A stretch of DNA of 64,000 nt from Hermatobates lingyangjiaoensis. Lineage: Eukaryota > Arthropoda > Insecta > Hemiptera > Hermatobatidae. This document shows positions 1-12,850 of this stretch, in pieces (the first letter of the stretch is position 1; every line of letters begins with the position of its first letter). The translations under genes and the position numbers were made by a program. The notes beneath the pieces were generated by a model, which did not search any database, was not told where the DNA came from, and saw only the letters and a program-made list of their open reading frames with translations. Where the stretch lies: assembly GCA_026182355.1 (NCBI GenBank), contig JAPFBL010000105.1:1293001-1357000 (forward strand). Direction: 5' to 3'.

Positions 1-3000
1 GTCTAGTAGACTATCTGTTTATCAGTCGGCACATAATCATACTAGCTGAATGTCTAACTACTCAACCGACTGACTAACCACCTGTCCGCCTAGACAACTT
101 CTGTCTAGTTAACGATGCTAATAACAAATTAAAATTAAAAATAAATAATATTTTTAAAATTAACAGACATTGAGAATTTTGAAAATCAATGAAAAGTTAT
201 TTTTTACTATAAAATAGAAGCTTAATAATTATACAAAGTATAAATTGTAATTTACTTATATTTTCTTCTGAATCCATGTAGACCCTTTAGATATCATACC
301 GATTAACCGAGTGTTGTGAAATTCTACTAAGAGCATGTTTTTATTGGCTGTGTTGAATAGGTTTTTTTTATAATTACATCAATAAAGAGAGGTATTGCGG
401 AGCATTTTATAAATCCAGAAATTTTTTTTTTTGCCCTAAACTGGCAACTGTAGAAAAAAGAAATTTTCTCAAACAATGTAACTTCATATTAGCAATATTA
501 AAAAAAAATAAAATTTCGATTACTAAAAAAAGCAATGAAGCTTAAAAACTGAAAAACTCAACTTAGACTAATATTTACCTGCTGTAGTTGTCTGGTTTGT
601 TTATATTGACTTAGAAATTATTTCTCAGGCTAGAACCAAACAAATTTTTAGCAATTTGAAGAAAATATTTTTTAACGACATAATAACGAAAGAACAAAAA
701 AGTAAGGACAAAAAAAATTGAACACTATATAAGCCTTAAACACTGTAAACATCAAACAACCATATATTTCATGATGCACTCCAGTATGAAGAATAGTTGT
801 CTAGAGAGAATGTTGCAACTAGTCAACAAGTCGTACCAGTCATCATATTCAACGGTCAGGTAAATATTCTATGTATGTTTACAAACTTTCGTATTTTTTG
901 TTGATAGTGGAGCATGGGAGGTACTTTTTCATTCCATTTAAAATACTGCTGCTATATGTAAGCCATTTCTTGAGTGATTGTTTAAACTTAAGATTTTAGA
1001 TGTTGACATACTGCACATTTTCTTGGTCTTACAATGCTAGAAGAGAAATATTACAGTATAAATGACAAAAGTTCCATCTATAATAGTATGCGAACTTTCA
1101 TGTAAATATGTATCCTTATGAGAGACATGTCTATTACAAGGACGAAGAAACAGAATCTGGTTAAATAATTTTGAAATTATTTACTTAAGAAGATACTAAA
1201 ATTTATAAAGCTTAAAACAATTAAGCTTTTAAACCTTTTTGGATTCAAAAAGAGCTTTTCACAGGAAGTCCTTGAAATCCATTGAATCAGCAGGACACAT
1301 AGATATTTTAATCCATTGTCTTCAGAATACATTAACTTCAAAACTTTCAAATTGGTGCAAAAGTAGATTTTACAGGGGGCATCAAATGATCACATGGACT
1401 GGAAACTCTTGATTCAAAAATAGGGGCCACAGGATGTTATATTCGTGCATAAAAAAGTAATAATGAAACAAGTACAAATTAGTTAACTCCTATGTGAGTT
1501 TCTGGAAACAAGGGAATACAGGGGAATGAGGCAATGAGACGTAATTCTTTTAGGTTAATTTTGAAGGTCAATAAAGGAGTTAAAATCCAAAGCTGATTTT
1601 AGAAAAGAATAAGGGATTCTCGATAAGCTAGATATGTCAGAACCGCACACTTTGATGATTCTCAGAACCATAGTTTGATCAGAATAATAAGAAATTGTCT
1701 GATTGTTCTTTCAACAGGTTGAAGTCTGTTGTAACTGTCAAAATGTTTACAGCTACAACAAAACAAATGAAATCATTAAACTGATTCTATATGTGTGATA
1801 TTACTTTAGTAGGATGTATTTCATATTTTCGTAACGATATTTAAATTAAAATAAAACAAGAACTCTATTGATTGTCAAACAAGTTTGATATTTTGTTGCG
1901 TTCAGTAAAGTTAAATGTCGGAGACTCCAGGTTTTTTAGTATCGTTATATATTTTTTTTCAAATATTTTATTTCAGTTAAAGTTTCCAATGGTAAACACA
2001 TTCTATTAATGATTTACATTTATAAACCGACAGAATTTATATATCTAATAGTAGAATGTTTCCATATAACTTTGAGTGATGGAAGGACTTGGTATAAGAA
2101 AAGTGTTTTTTTTTTAAAGATGTTGAGCATTGAAAAAATTACATAAAAATGTTTATAAAAAGGTGTACAGTTAAATGTGTGAATTGCTTTAGAGAGAGGG
2201 ACGCGTGAAATTTGGGAAAGAGTGTAAGAGGTCAGGACCTGAGTCGGTGTACACTGGTACTCGTGGGAGACGTGGGCGGAACATTCAGAAACACCTTAAG
2301 AGAAAGTTAATGTCAAAATTACCCTGTCGCATTTCCTATTAGTTAAATCTGCGTTTCATATTTCCTTATTACTGATATATCAATTGAATTTAAAAAAAAT
2401 TTTGTCTTGACAACATTAAATATTTAAGAAGAACGTATCATCTTCCCTGTAAATTTTCATTCTTGAACAGCTGTTTCAAATCCTGGTATCTTTCTAAGCG
2501 TATTGGTTGTTCATTCATCTCATGTTTGGTTCTTTGTTTTCTTCCAAATTTGTTTCTTTTGTTCTCTTGATTCCGTTAATGGATAAATTAATCATCTGGG
2601 GTGCGATTTGTTCAGCCATTTAAATCGTTTTGTAAGATGTTTAAATATTTCAAATGTTTTTGCTTTTAAATGTTATCTTAATGTTTTAGGCTTCAAAGTA
2701 AGTTTTTGTTTCTTGTTTAATTTCACTAACGACCATTTTGTTACTAATAACATAATCTGAACCTATGATTAAATTGTATTTAAAACAAAATCTTTTATTT
2801 CACTCTAGGGGCAGATATATGCAATTCATATTATTGCATTCTAGTAAACTTCACATAGCAGGATGGGTAACTTTTTTTTACCTAGGACTGTATTGTTATT
2901 CTCTCTGTAAGTCACGCGTCAGATTAAAATCTCTGTAAACATCGCATGCAATTTAATCCAACATGACAGTATCAGAGCCGGAGTTTGTACTTTTTGACAT

Positions 3001-3835
3001 TTTTTGTGTATTAGTGAAACTACGAGAAGACTGGTAATTTGAAATTACAGGCAAAGCCTCCGAATATTCTATAGTTTTTTTTAAGTTAAACTCAAAGTGT
3101 TCTGCTATAGGTTGCGTAGGTAGGTAGTGTGAGACAAAATGGGAATTTGAGAAAAAATGTGATTTTGGATAACATTTTTTTTCCGCCTAAATTACTAATT
3201 CTAAAGTCTTAATATTCGGAATTATAATAAATCTAATAGCTGAGATAAGGAAAAAAAATCTGAATTTCTCAGTGACAAGATTATTGCTTTGCAATAAAAC
3301 GTAAGAAATTAAATTTGGCTTATAATTAATTCTGAAGGGTTTTGACGCGATAAAGGTCACACCGTTTGACAGACTGTAATGAAATATACTGGAACAGAAT
3401 CTCTTGAGAGAATGAAGAGAATACATTTTTGGATGATATTACCTTAGCAGAAAAGGTATTATGGTATGTTTTACATTTCAGTGTATTTTTTTCACAGTAA
3501 ACAGCTAATCATGGACCAATAAAATTCTCTGAAAAAAGGTAACATTAAATTATTGACAAAAATTGCAATAAATTTTGATTGTTGCAAAAGACTTTGCATA
3601 CAAGGAATCCTATACTGGATTGTCTAAAGTATTCTGTCAAGAAGAATTGTTTTTTATGGGCTTAATAAGAAAATTTGAAGGTCTTATAAGTAGTTAATAT
3701 TATACTTAAAAAGAATAAAATTATTAAAACTAAAACAGCAAATTTTAAACAACTATATATGATATTTTCTAGAGAGAGTTAGATAATTATATAACCAAAG
3801 TTTTGGAATCAGTCTACATGACCCATTTAAAAAAA
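1..3835. other. AT-rich stretch with no recognisable gene
   Basis: No convincing coding exon, RNA gene or transposon was seen on either strand. The longest open frames are short and low in complexity. The sequence is homopolymer-rich and typical of intergenic or intronic animal DNA. Confidence 0.5.
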
Positions 3836-4139
3836 ATCTTTTGCCAGACATGTAGATCTGGTTCCTCTACAGAAATCCCGCCAACCTGGTCCTTTCGAGG
3901 AACCAGGCTCTGCCTGTCACAAGCCAGGAACAAGGGGGAGTGATAGAGGAGTAACACCTCTTTAAAAAACCTTGGTTCAGCTGGCCCGGCTGATAGCACC
4001 TCGTCAGGGTCCCAGTGCAGGGTCACGCACGATGGATCAGCTTGGACTTTCTTTTGGATCATTGGTTTCATTGAACTGGCCTTTGTGGGTGTGGGCATAG
4101 TACCCGGCCAGGCCATTTGAAATCTAAGGGCAGAAGAAA

Positions 4140-5637
4140 AGAGTGTCTTCTGATGCTGGTACACCACAGAAAAGGACTGCGTCCCTTAGTGAGGGTCTCC
4201 CTGGTCTGGGCCTATCGGAGCTAGCCGATGGAGGTGTGAGTCCGGCTGTGGAGGAGATTTTGGCCGACCTTATTAAGACGCCGAAGTACAAAAAGCGTCT
4301 CAGATACAGCCTGTCCTCGGTAGATGACCTCAAAAGGGGCAGTATTCAAGATTCTCCTCTTGAGGGTCACGTCGATGAGGATCAAACTAGCAGTATAGTT
4401 GCGCTTGATATAAACATAGGCAGAATGTACTGTATGTACTGGCTGGACAAGATGTTCTCAGCGGTATGTAGCCTCAATAAAGATATTGAGGCCTTAAAAG
4501 AAACATCCGCCAACATTCAACTGGAGACTTTATAGGTATCAAGGAACGGGAGCAGGGAGATAGCAGCAGTGGCTAACAAATTCAGAACACTGACGGGCTC
4601 AGTCAAGGCGGGTTTTGAGAAATGTAGGGACGGACCACCCTTTGTTGATTATGAGCAAACGGTCGTTACAAGGTTGGGGAAGAAATGAACGCTATTCTCG
4701 TAGAATTCAAGAATGAGGTTCAGGAAGCTGTGAGAGAGGAGATAGCGGCTGCGAAAGGTAGCTCCTCTCAAGGAGTGCAAAGGGTAGCCTTCGAAAGCTT
4801 CTTAGCACAGATCAAGTCTGACATCCTGAGGAGTATAAGGGAAGAAGTGAAGAATCTATTATTACTCCTCCCCCAAACTAGTGTTCTGAAAAAAGATAAG
4901 GCAGGTCCTTCGGCTGAGAAGAATTTGGTCGGCATTTTTAACGCACCTGGACTAACGTATGCTAAGGCTGTTGAGAAGCCGATTATCCGAGGGCCATTCA
5001 TCAAGGTCTGGCCTAAGGATGTAAAAAGTTATTCACCCCGATTTATTTCACTCGGGGGGGGTTTACAGTAAGAACTGAGTTGGCGGAAGATGCGAAAGTG
5101 ATATCAAATGCCATTAATAGTTCCCAATGTGGTCTTAAGGCAAGGGGGATAGAAGCCAAAGCCCCCCGGCTTCAGATAAGATTAGTCCCAAGTGACATCA
5201 CTTTTGAAGACTTATAAGATCAGTTGTCTAGAAACAATGGAGGAAGCATGGCTTTGGAGGCTGGTGACATTCTGCCCCTTTTTAAAATTACGAACAGGAA
5301 TAGGAACTTTATGACGGTCATATGCTTGGTTAGGAAAATGTTGTACAGGAAAATCCTAGATATTGGTAGCCTTCGAATTGATTGGCTGGGGTGCGCGGTA
5401 AATAAATTTAAGGACAAGAGCCAATGTTATAATTGTTTAGGATTTGGCCATGTTGCAACCAAGTGCCGTCAGGTGGAAGCCATGTTGTGGCCATTGCGGA
5501 GGTGAACATGAGTCCAAAAAATGTCTAGATAAAAATAAGATTACCTGTAGTAATTGTAAAAAAAGTTCGGCCTCGATTACACAACCCACACTGCCTTCTC
5601 CAAATCCTGCCCCATAAGAAAAAGGGATGCTAAAATT
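4140..5637 (+). pseudogene. LINE ORF1 (gag-like nucleic-acid-binding protein), broken
   Basis: ORF1 proteins of arthropod LINEs coat the element RNA. The reading frame is split by stops and frameshifts: segments 4140-4535, 4685-5071, about 5070-5216 and 5224-5505, with a last segment in another frame. The C-terminal zinc knuckles are the diagnostic part. A CCHC knuckle with C-x2-C-x3-GH-x4-C spacing is encoded at 5425-5466. A second one, C-x2-C-x4-H-x4-C, lies at 5486-5524 in a different frame, followed by a C-x2-C start of a third. The N-terminal half is acidic and partly coiled-coil in character. No ATG opens the first segment after the upstream in-frame stop at 4125. Assignment as LINE gag is firm; the clade is an inference. 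Confidence 0.72.
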
Positions 5638-5656
5638 ATTGAGCAAAAGACCGATT

Positions 5657-5740
5657 ATGGTTAAAATTTATATAGTACAGTGTAATTTGAACCGCTCACA
5701 CTTTGCAACAGATCATCTCCTTGACTATTGCTCCAAGATC
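5657..5740 (+). pseudogene. Start of LINE ORF2 (endonuclease N-terminus), fragment
   Basis: An ATG at 5657 opens about 28 codons containing a VQCNLNRS segment and then DHLLDYCSK. This resembles the first strand and helix of the apurinic-type endonuclease of R1/Jockey LINEs, which typically begins with a hydrophobic QxNLxR motif. It follows the gag zinc knuckles by only about 20 bases, as expected for ORF2. The frame is soon lost; only scattered similarity continues in another frame to about 5890. The match is short, so the call is moderate. Confidence 0.5.
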
Positions 5741-5992
5741 TTTGGTTGAAGTTCAAGGGCCCTGGACTTATGCTACGGATTCGGGACTTGGTAGGAGAGG
5801 TTTTCTGAGTGTTGGAAGTGATGATCAGAAATCTGATGGGGATGGAGAGGAGGTCCTGTCTCTGCTAGTAAGCCATTGGACATTATTACATCATTAATAC
5901 CTCAACAAATCACTATTAATACTGTTATAATACAAATGGTATCAAATGCACCAGCTGTAAAATGAAACAAGTTCCCAAATTAATAACCTAAA

Positions 5993-6154
5993 ATGACAAG
6001 CGTGTCTAAGGATAACAGGAGCAATGATGTTCTGGTCTCCTGATATCCTGATGACAAGCGTGTCTAAGGATAACAGGAGCAATGATGTTCTGGTCTCCTG
6101 ATATCCTGATGACAAGCGTGTCTAAGGATAACAGGAGCAGTGATGTTCTGGTCT
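5993..6154. repeat. 58-bp tandem repeat, 2.8 copies
   Basis: Units start at 5993, 6051 and 6109 and begin ATGACAAGCGTG. The first two are identical; the third has one substitution and is cut off near 6154. It lies just downstream of the LINE relic. Confidence 0.93.
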
Positions 6155-9040
6155 ACCTTCAACTCAGAAAAGTTTTAATGATCTCCTCCCTTTGATAATT
6201 ATATTAGAAATGAAGAACATTGAAACTCTTGAATTTAGTACGAAATTAAAATGCCTCTATGGGGGTATCTCATTTCGTTGTTAATTAAATAACAATCTAA
6301 CTAACAAACAATTGAATTATATTTATAATTTATTCATGATAAATGTATTCTGTTTAAAAATTTATTATGAAGAATTAAATTTGGCCAATATGTTGCAAAA
6401 TACAATACTCTTCATTGAGTATTTTACACAGAGGGACGAAGGAGTATCAGAAATAATCTGTTGGTTTAAGAAGCTTCATTATATCTATAAATAGGTTGTT
6501 GCCTGGTATACTGAAGGGTCCAGGACATTATTAACAAAACTTTTAAGTATAAGTTGAGTCATATGTGGGTTCCTAGGGACTGGAGCAGTGGGAAAGGATA
6601 TGACCACAGTAAAAGGAATAAAAACATTGAACTGGTGATCTATGAGTTTAATCACACTTTAGCAAAGAGTTCATTACTTCTACAGGATAATCACATTGAA
6701 ATGCAACGCTTGTAAACAAGTTTGATACTAAGTTTACTTCTAGTAAAGTTAAGTGTAGCTCCACTCCAGATTTTATACTCGTCATTGAATGGGCTAAATT
6801 GATTTTCAAAAATTTTACTCTGGTTTATCGGAATAAAAGTTACTGCTTCGGTATTATGTAATCTTAGGGAAGGGAATATCTGCAAGCTGTAGTTGCAAAG
6901 GTTTGGTAAAAAAAAATAATTTCATACAAAATGGTTTTGAATTTAATCTGGCAGGGTTTCGCTCCCCTCCCCCCCCACCCACCACTCAAATTCTCTTTTA
7001 AAAGGTCATTTAGAGATTCTGGGCCACTTTCACTGACTTAAGTTAACTACTAACTGTTAACTCTATTAGAAAATTTGTCTTAAATATTTGGTGTCACATA
7101 ACATACCAACGGTTTAAATGAAATCAAAATGTTATACATATGACGTTTTATAGATGCTTCTTTCTCTCCACTTTGTAATCTTATTTCAAGGTAGTATGCA
7201 CACAATCACGACCACACACACTTACTCTTCCTTGAATATCATAATTTCCTGCCTTTTACATATAGTTTGACTTTAATCATATGTCAAGTTGTAGAGGGGA
7301 CTTTCCCACACTTATTTTCTGAAGAGGGTATTTAGCAATTTCGGACAACTTTCTCTGTCTCTTAATAAGAAAAATTTGATAAGTCATTTAGTGTTTTGTA
7401 TACTAATTTTTTAAAACTGTATTCATGGGATGTTTTAAAGAGGACTTTTGAGCCACCCCTAACCCTCTTATGGTAGAAGGGTGGGAGTCAGTTAGAAATT
7501 CAAAACTAACCAAGTCCTGATTTATTTTAGCAGAATGTATTTATTTATAATGGTCTACAAGTTTATGCGATGTGCAATTATGTTGAGGGAAGGAAGTCTA
7601 TCCGAAAAGAGCAGACTCTTCCTAGAAGCTTGTGTAACAATGACGTCTGGAGAAAAGCCTTTCGCACCCAATTAACACTGCAATCGATAAACTACAGCTA
7701 GAAATCTACTTTTATCAATCCTTTCTTCGATCGATTAATCGATAAGATTATCTTCATTAACACTTCGTTTATATGACAGATGAGTTGAGCTTTTACAGTA
7801 ATCCGTCTTTTATAATAATGTATTCATGAGTTTTTTCTTCGATTTCAATTGAGATCAGAGAATAGGTTTTGGATTATTGATTAACAATTTTTTCAATTCA
7901 TATTTGTCGTTTCTTCAGATCAGTGAATGTTAGTCTCCCTGCAGAATACTTACGTTTTGTGATCCTAGTTTGCTTTATATTATTTCTATTTTCTGGTTAA
8001 TTTATTTAAAAAAATATTGAATATATACTTTGAAACGTAAGCATAATTAAAATAGGATATTTAGTGAAAATCGCAAAAGGAAATAAAACTGAGTATAATG
8101 GAAATTATTGGATGATAAAAATAAAATAAGAAGTTCATCGAATATACAATATTTGTCTTCGACTGTGTATTTTAGAAATCAATGTGACCATTTTCAGAAT
8201 ACAAACTACGTAAAGTCAAGCTATTTTTAAAGGTATTTCTTTTCAAAGACAATAGCAATTAACGCATGATAACTTAATAAATTAATCTGTCTCACTTTAA
8301 CAACACTTTGACCTTATCTGTTGAGTTCACAGCCTGGGTGCCTGAAATAAATGCTCAACAAACTTTGGGTGCTTGAGGACTGAAGTGTTATCATTATATT
8401 CTCAATATCTAAAATAGAATGCTTCAAGTTACACAGGACAAACATTATATATTTCTTTTCAACAGATACAACAATCGATAAGAATGAAAAGGACATTATA
8501 AAGTGAATGCACAGCGTTCTTTAGACTGGTTTTGTATTTTTTAAGTTGAGTATAACTGGGGTTCAATAAATTCATTGAAAACTTTGATCAGACATCAATT
8601 AAAGAGTCTTTCTACATCATTCAAATTAATAAATGTAGGAAGAAATGGTTAAATAAGTAATTAATGTTTGAAATTATCTTGCAATTTATAGTAGCCTTCA
8701 TATGGTGAAGAAATAATAATAATTAACTTAACAGGTTTTACTTTGTTAAAAAATTGGAGTTTGTAGTTTTTGGTTGTTGTAATGTAGTTTAGTCTGTATT
8801 GTGACTAGAAACAATACCAAAAATGCGGATTGCTAAAAAAATTTAAATATGACATCATTACGCAACACAAAAGTATAATACATAATTTAAATATATATTT
8901 CTAAGTGCCTTGGCTTGTATAGAAACGAGTACATATGGTGGTATATCTGTAAAACCTAGGAGTATTTTGATTACAAACAAAATCTAATAATAATAAGTTC
9001 TGTTACAACTTTATTACATTAGATAAGTCGTAATTTAACA
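6155..9040. other. No recognisable gene or element
   Basis: Simple AT-rich DNA. A short C-rich tract near 6965-6985 and a few clustered ATCGAT words near 7680-7745 are the only local features noted. Confidence 0.4.
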
Positions 9041-9049
9041 TAATGCGAA

Positions 9050-9488
9050 CATTTGTATATTTTGGAGACGAATGGATCTTGTTGGGCCAAAAGAGTAATT
9101 CTGGATGCAGCCCCTTAGCATCACATAATCAGCAGGTGTTTTCTTGCAAAGAGGATACTAATATTAATAACCGAGGTTTTAGTCACTCCGTTGTAAGTAC
9201 TATTGCAAACTTAAATGATGGAAACTTTAAAACTTTTAAATTAAATTGGTTAATGTATAATTTTATTCTATAAACAAGTAATTCCATAAAATATCTAAAA
9301 TTAGTAGCAAAGGTATGAAATTTCAACTTAGGATATTTGAATATTTTCTATTATCAGATGAAATAATCTTTTCACCTCCTTGTTGATTTGAGAATTTCTG
9401 GACTGGTTTTGGACGCAGTTTTGCTTTTAGCAGAATCATCTAAATCGTTGAAATATATTTTGACATAACCTGGAATTAACTGGTACTA
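9050..9488 (+). repeat. Left arm of an old, diverged inverted repeat
   Basis: The reverse complement of 9720-10150 aligns along this segment with substitutions and small gaps. The best block is 9339-9366, where 28 bases match with about one difference. Blocks near 9279-9290, 9200-9235 and 9105-9140 also align. Arms of this length with a 230-bp spacer suggest either two copies of one old transposon in opposite orientation or a foldback element. Confidence 0.65.
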
Positions 9489-9719
9489 AATCCATGATGC
9501 CCAGATTTAGTTCGTATATTAATTTAATTTTATTTATATATAATTTCTTAATATCATTCTTTATTTATTTTCTCCTCTTTATTAAGTCCATCTAACCATT
9601 ATTATAAAATAAAAATAATTATATTGAATAATAAAATAAAAGGACGAAGGTTACTACTATAAAATTACAAAATTGATAAATAAAAAAATGTAATACAACA
9701 AATAAATGTAGTAATGATA

Positions 9720-10150
9720 GTTTTGGGTACCAGTTAATCCGAGATTATAGAAACCTACATTCCAACGACTTAGATCAGTTCTGTTTAAAGGTAGGCAGCG
9801 CCCAAAACAGGTCTGGAATTTTCGATGAACATACGAGGTATGACGGTTATTTCATCTAATAATAGAAAATATTCCAATATTTTATATTCAGATTTCATAA
9901 ATTTATCACTCAGCAATTTTATGGAATGACTGGCTAATGGAATAAGACTTATTCATTTAGCAATTCTTAGTATAAATCCTTACGTGTCCATAATTCAGTA
10001 TAGTACATAGAACAGAGGCTGCGTGCCTTTAGCAGAATGAAGGATTCTCAAACCAAGAGAAGTGAATGCGTCTGTACAAGTCGATCTCTAGTCACCACAG
10101 TGATAAGGGCTATTACTTTGTACCCGGCTAAAACGTGTTATGAAACCATG
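9720..10150 (-). repeat. Right arm of the old, diverged inverted repeat
   Basis: Partner of the left arm at 9050-9488. Strongest similarity is at 9851-9880 and 9920-9945; it weakens beyond about 10020. No intact reading frame or known transposase motif was recognised in either arm. Confidence 0.62.
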
Positions 10151-12200
10151 GAAAGTGCCAATTCATTGCTTATATTACTTCTTTTCCTGTGAACAACCAA
10201 TGCTCATAATTTTACTGTTACCAGCTTAATCAAATGGAAACATGCGACGAGGTATTCATTCCTTTTTTGGCTTCATTTATTACGTTGTTTTTATTATGTA
10301 TTCCCAGCTCTTTGGGAGCTAATACATATAAATATACCCTATTTATAGGGTATCCAATAAAATTATGAATTAAACATCTCGAATACTTTTAGTGGTAATT
10401 GTATGCAGTTACAGAATTTGAAATTTTGACCTTAACAGACATGAACTTAAACAATCTTTGTTATACGGAGAGCGGAAAGGAAGATTGACAGAGAGGTTCA
10501 TAAAAGGTTGTTGTCCTCAATGAGCCGTTGAGGGGTCCGTCCGCCGATTCTTGAAAAGAGCCATTGGCAGTCTATTATTCCTTCGTCAGACTAGCAGCTC
10601 ATTAGAATAGACGTGTCGATTGTTATGTCACTCAGGACCCTACAAACTCGTTGCACGTGTTATCTTATGCTTTTTACAAACTGTCTTCAAACAGATATAA
10701 GGTGGCAATATCAGATGCTTCTACCTGGTCTGAAATTTCAGATCGGCCTAGTAAGAGTATACTTTTATCACTCAAGGAAAGTAGAAAGCAACAATGGTAA
10801 GAATTTGATTTTATTTATACGTTGTGACATTTATATGTCATTTGTATGCTATTAAATAATACCCACACTTGTGTAACCAACACACACAATCGCAATCAGC
10901 CATGCACAATATACACTTACACACTTTGTGCATGGAAAACTACTTTATATTGATTTCGAGCTTTCAGATACAGTGCTTTGCCTTAGTTATGTAGAGCTCA
11001 TGCATTGTTACTACTGATTGCTTTTGAGAGGTTAACCTCCGTTTTGATTTAGCTTTGTTCTCCTTGCCCCGAGGCAGTCTTGAAAGCTTTATCATCAGCC
11101 TGATGTATGCAGCAAGCAGAGAGTTGTGCAGTCCTCTGTTGATCAGGAATACTAGTAAACCAATCCACTCAACTGAAACTCAAAAATACCCATATTTGAG
11201 TGATTGTTGGCGGGAACGTATTGTGTACAGCCTTCTCGTCCTGTTTGTTTTGTGCCCACAGAAGGCTTATAATGAATCTTAATGATGTGTTTGTCTGAGA
11301 CATGGTCGTTTCCCTCGCTCGCATCACTGTCAAGTCTCCAGGCCAATCAGCCATCATTCCACAGACACTTGCTGGTTAAAAATTCAGAAACGTCTTAAAC
11401 TTGTGTATCTCCGGAATATACTATTTAACAAAACGTCGACTTCATAAAAAGTAGATCAGTTTAGCTCCTCTATTGCATGTGATTGTTCAGGTCCACTCCT
11501 GACTTGAAAGACTTGAGTTATCTCCGAAAAAAAACTCTATTAAAATTATTGATCCTTACTTCTTAGAAGAAGGTTTAGTAAATGGTGTTGCAATAAGGTT
11601 TATTTAATATAAAAGTAAGTTCAATTAAAAATAAGTAGCAATTAATTAAATTAAAATCAAATAAATGTTTTGATAAAATAAGATAATATGGAGTTAAGTC
11701 GATAAAGAGAAGCTTGATTATTATCTTCCTCTTACTCCGTGTGACTATATACTGCATATAGGTTATATAAGTAAACCTCGTTTTTTCCAGTGGCATGATG
11801 TGCATGACCCAGCATAAGTGGGAATCTCTGAGTCAATTTCAGTCATAATAAGAAAATATTTACTCTTATGTAAGGCTTTAGAAGTTCCATGGTGCTATAA
11901 ATCCCTGCACTGGTGGGATTAGAAGGTGCATAGAGCCGCTCTGAATTAATTACATCTGATTAAAAAGTAAGGAAAAATGATTAGTTGGAAATCAAGTAAT
12001 GTTTGTTATTCATAGGTTCTTCACAGAAGATGTAAAATGCATGGATGGTTATCACATGAGTGTTGGAAAGGCCAGCCAGAAGGCTGATTCCAGAAATGAT
12101 TGGGTAAACGCAAAGCCAATAGTGCATAGTCAATAGGTATGACGGAGAAGAGGGAGGATGTTCGGAAAGTGCAAGTTAGCCAGCCAGTGCTTTCCAGAGA
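10151..12200. other. No confirmed gene; two slightly GC-richer patches
   Basis: Patches near 10470-10620 and 11040-11350 are richer in GC than the surroundings but contain no recognisable protein motif. They could be untranslated exon or old repeats. A small perfect hairpin (ACCCTATTTATAGGGT) lies near 10335. Confidence 0.3.
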
Positions 12201-12204
12201 AAGT

Positions 12205-12381
12205 TCAATTACGTGACCTTGTAATGAGTCGGCCTGGAACACGAGTGGGCCGCCGCCAGTTATTATCATCAGGCCCTCCAGGCTCTGACCATGCTTGAGC
12301 CCTCGCGCTCTCAGCGCCTCTACGCCACCACGCGACGCCAAGCCCAACAGTAGACCATATTCCAAATATTTCATATGTATC
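12205..12381 (-). CDS. Candidate terminal exon of an unrecognised gene
   Basis: On the minus strand a splice-acceptor-like TTTTTAG (to 12389) and a second CAG (to 12382) precede a 58-codon frame ending in TGA at 12205-12207. The encoded segment starts DTYEIFGIWSTVGLG, then becomes rich in Trp, Arg, Gly and Pro with a basic C-terminus. The GC content is well above the surroundings. A hydrophobic stretch followed by a basic tail would suit the end of a membrane protein. A longer overlapping frame (12021-12374, same strand) is also open, so the frame choice is uncertain. I do not recognise the family, and no upstream exon was identified. Confidence 0.3.
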   Translation of the reverse strand, partial: DTYEIFGIWSTVGLGVAWWRRGAESARAQAWSEPGGPDDNNWRRPTRVPGRLITRSRN

Positions 12382-12764
12382 CTGTAACCTAAAAATAAAT
12401 GCTTTTATCGATCATACCAAAAAATAATGATGTTATAATTACGTTGTTACTTGCAGTATTTACTGTAATTATATTACTGTTAGGCATACGACGACCATAT
12501 ATCCGTTTACATTTTCTATCCTCGAATGTGTATTTAAAATACACTACTTTTCCCCTAAATATAGAATATAAAATGCTAAAATGTATATCCCTTAGAAATG
12601 AGACACCTAGATAACGAACAGGATTACAAATTACAGCATCATTTATAGAAATGAAAATATTTAACTGTAGTTGAATTATGAACTTTTGATTTTCGTCTCT
12701 GATTGTTTCACATGAAATATTGTATACATATATGTATAGAACAAGATTACACATAACACGTGAA

Positions 12765-12850
12765 ATAACAATCTATGATCAAACCACAATATAAAAATGC
12801 GAAATCTTTCGACCGTAACAAGCGGTCTTCGTCAGAGTCAAAAACCCAAC
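12765..12850 (-). mobile_element. PLE terminal fragment with degenerate hammerhead
   Basis: This matches the outer end of the Penelope-like element family at 13782-16157. On the minus strand the hammerhead 5' part (GACT, CTGACGA, helix II, GAAA) is kept at 12801-12839. The 3' strand of helix I and part of helix III are changed, so cleavage is not expected. Confidence 0.7.

Larger units (their letters stand above)
3836..5740 (+). mobile_element. 5' part of a decayed non-LTR retrotransposon (LINE)
   Basis: This block is clearly richer in GC than its surroundings. It reads as a LINE 5' region (about 3836-4130), a gag-like first reading frame with zinc knuckles, and then the first codons of an endonuclease-type second frame. 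Frame breaks and stops are frequent, so it is a relic. The reverse transcriptase half is absent; sequence resembling the element stops near 5.74-5.9 kb. Loss of the 3' end is unusual because LINE copies are normally truncated at the 5' end. The R1/Jockey/I type is inferred from the gag layout, not proven. Confidence 0.7.

Noticed and set aside
3814..4167. 117-codon minus-strand frame
   Set aside because: Antisense of the LINE 5' region; the plus strand gives a coherent gag and zinc-knuckle reading.
9043..9273. 76-codon plus-strand frame
   Set aside because: Lies in one arm of an old inverted repeat, is low in complexity towards its end and has no motif or homologue I recognise.
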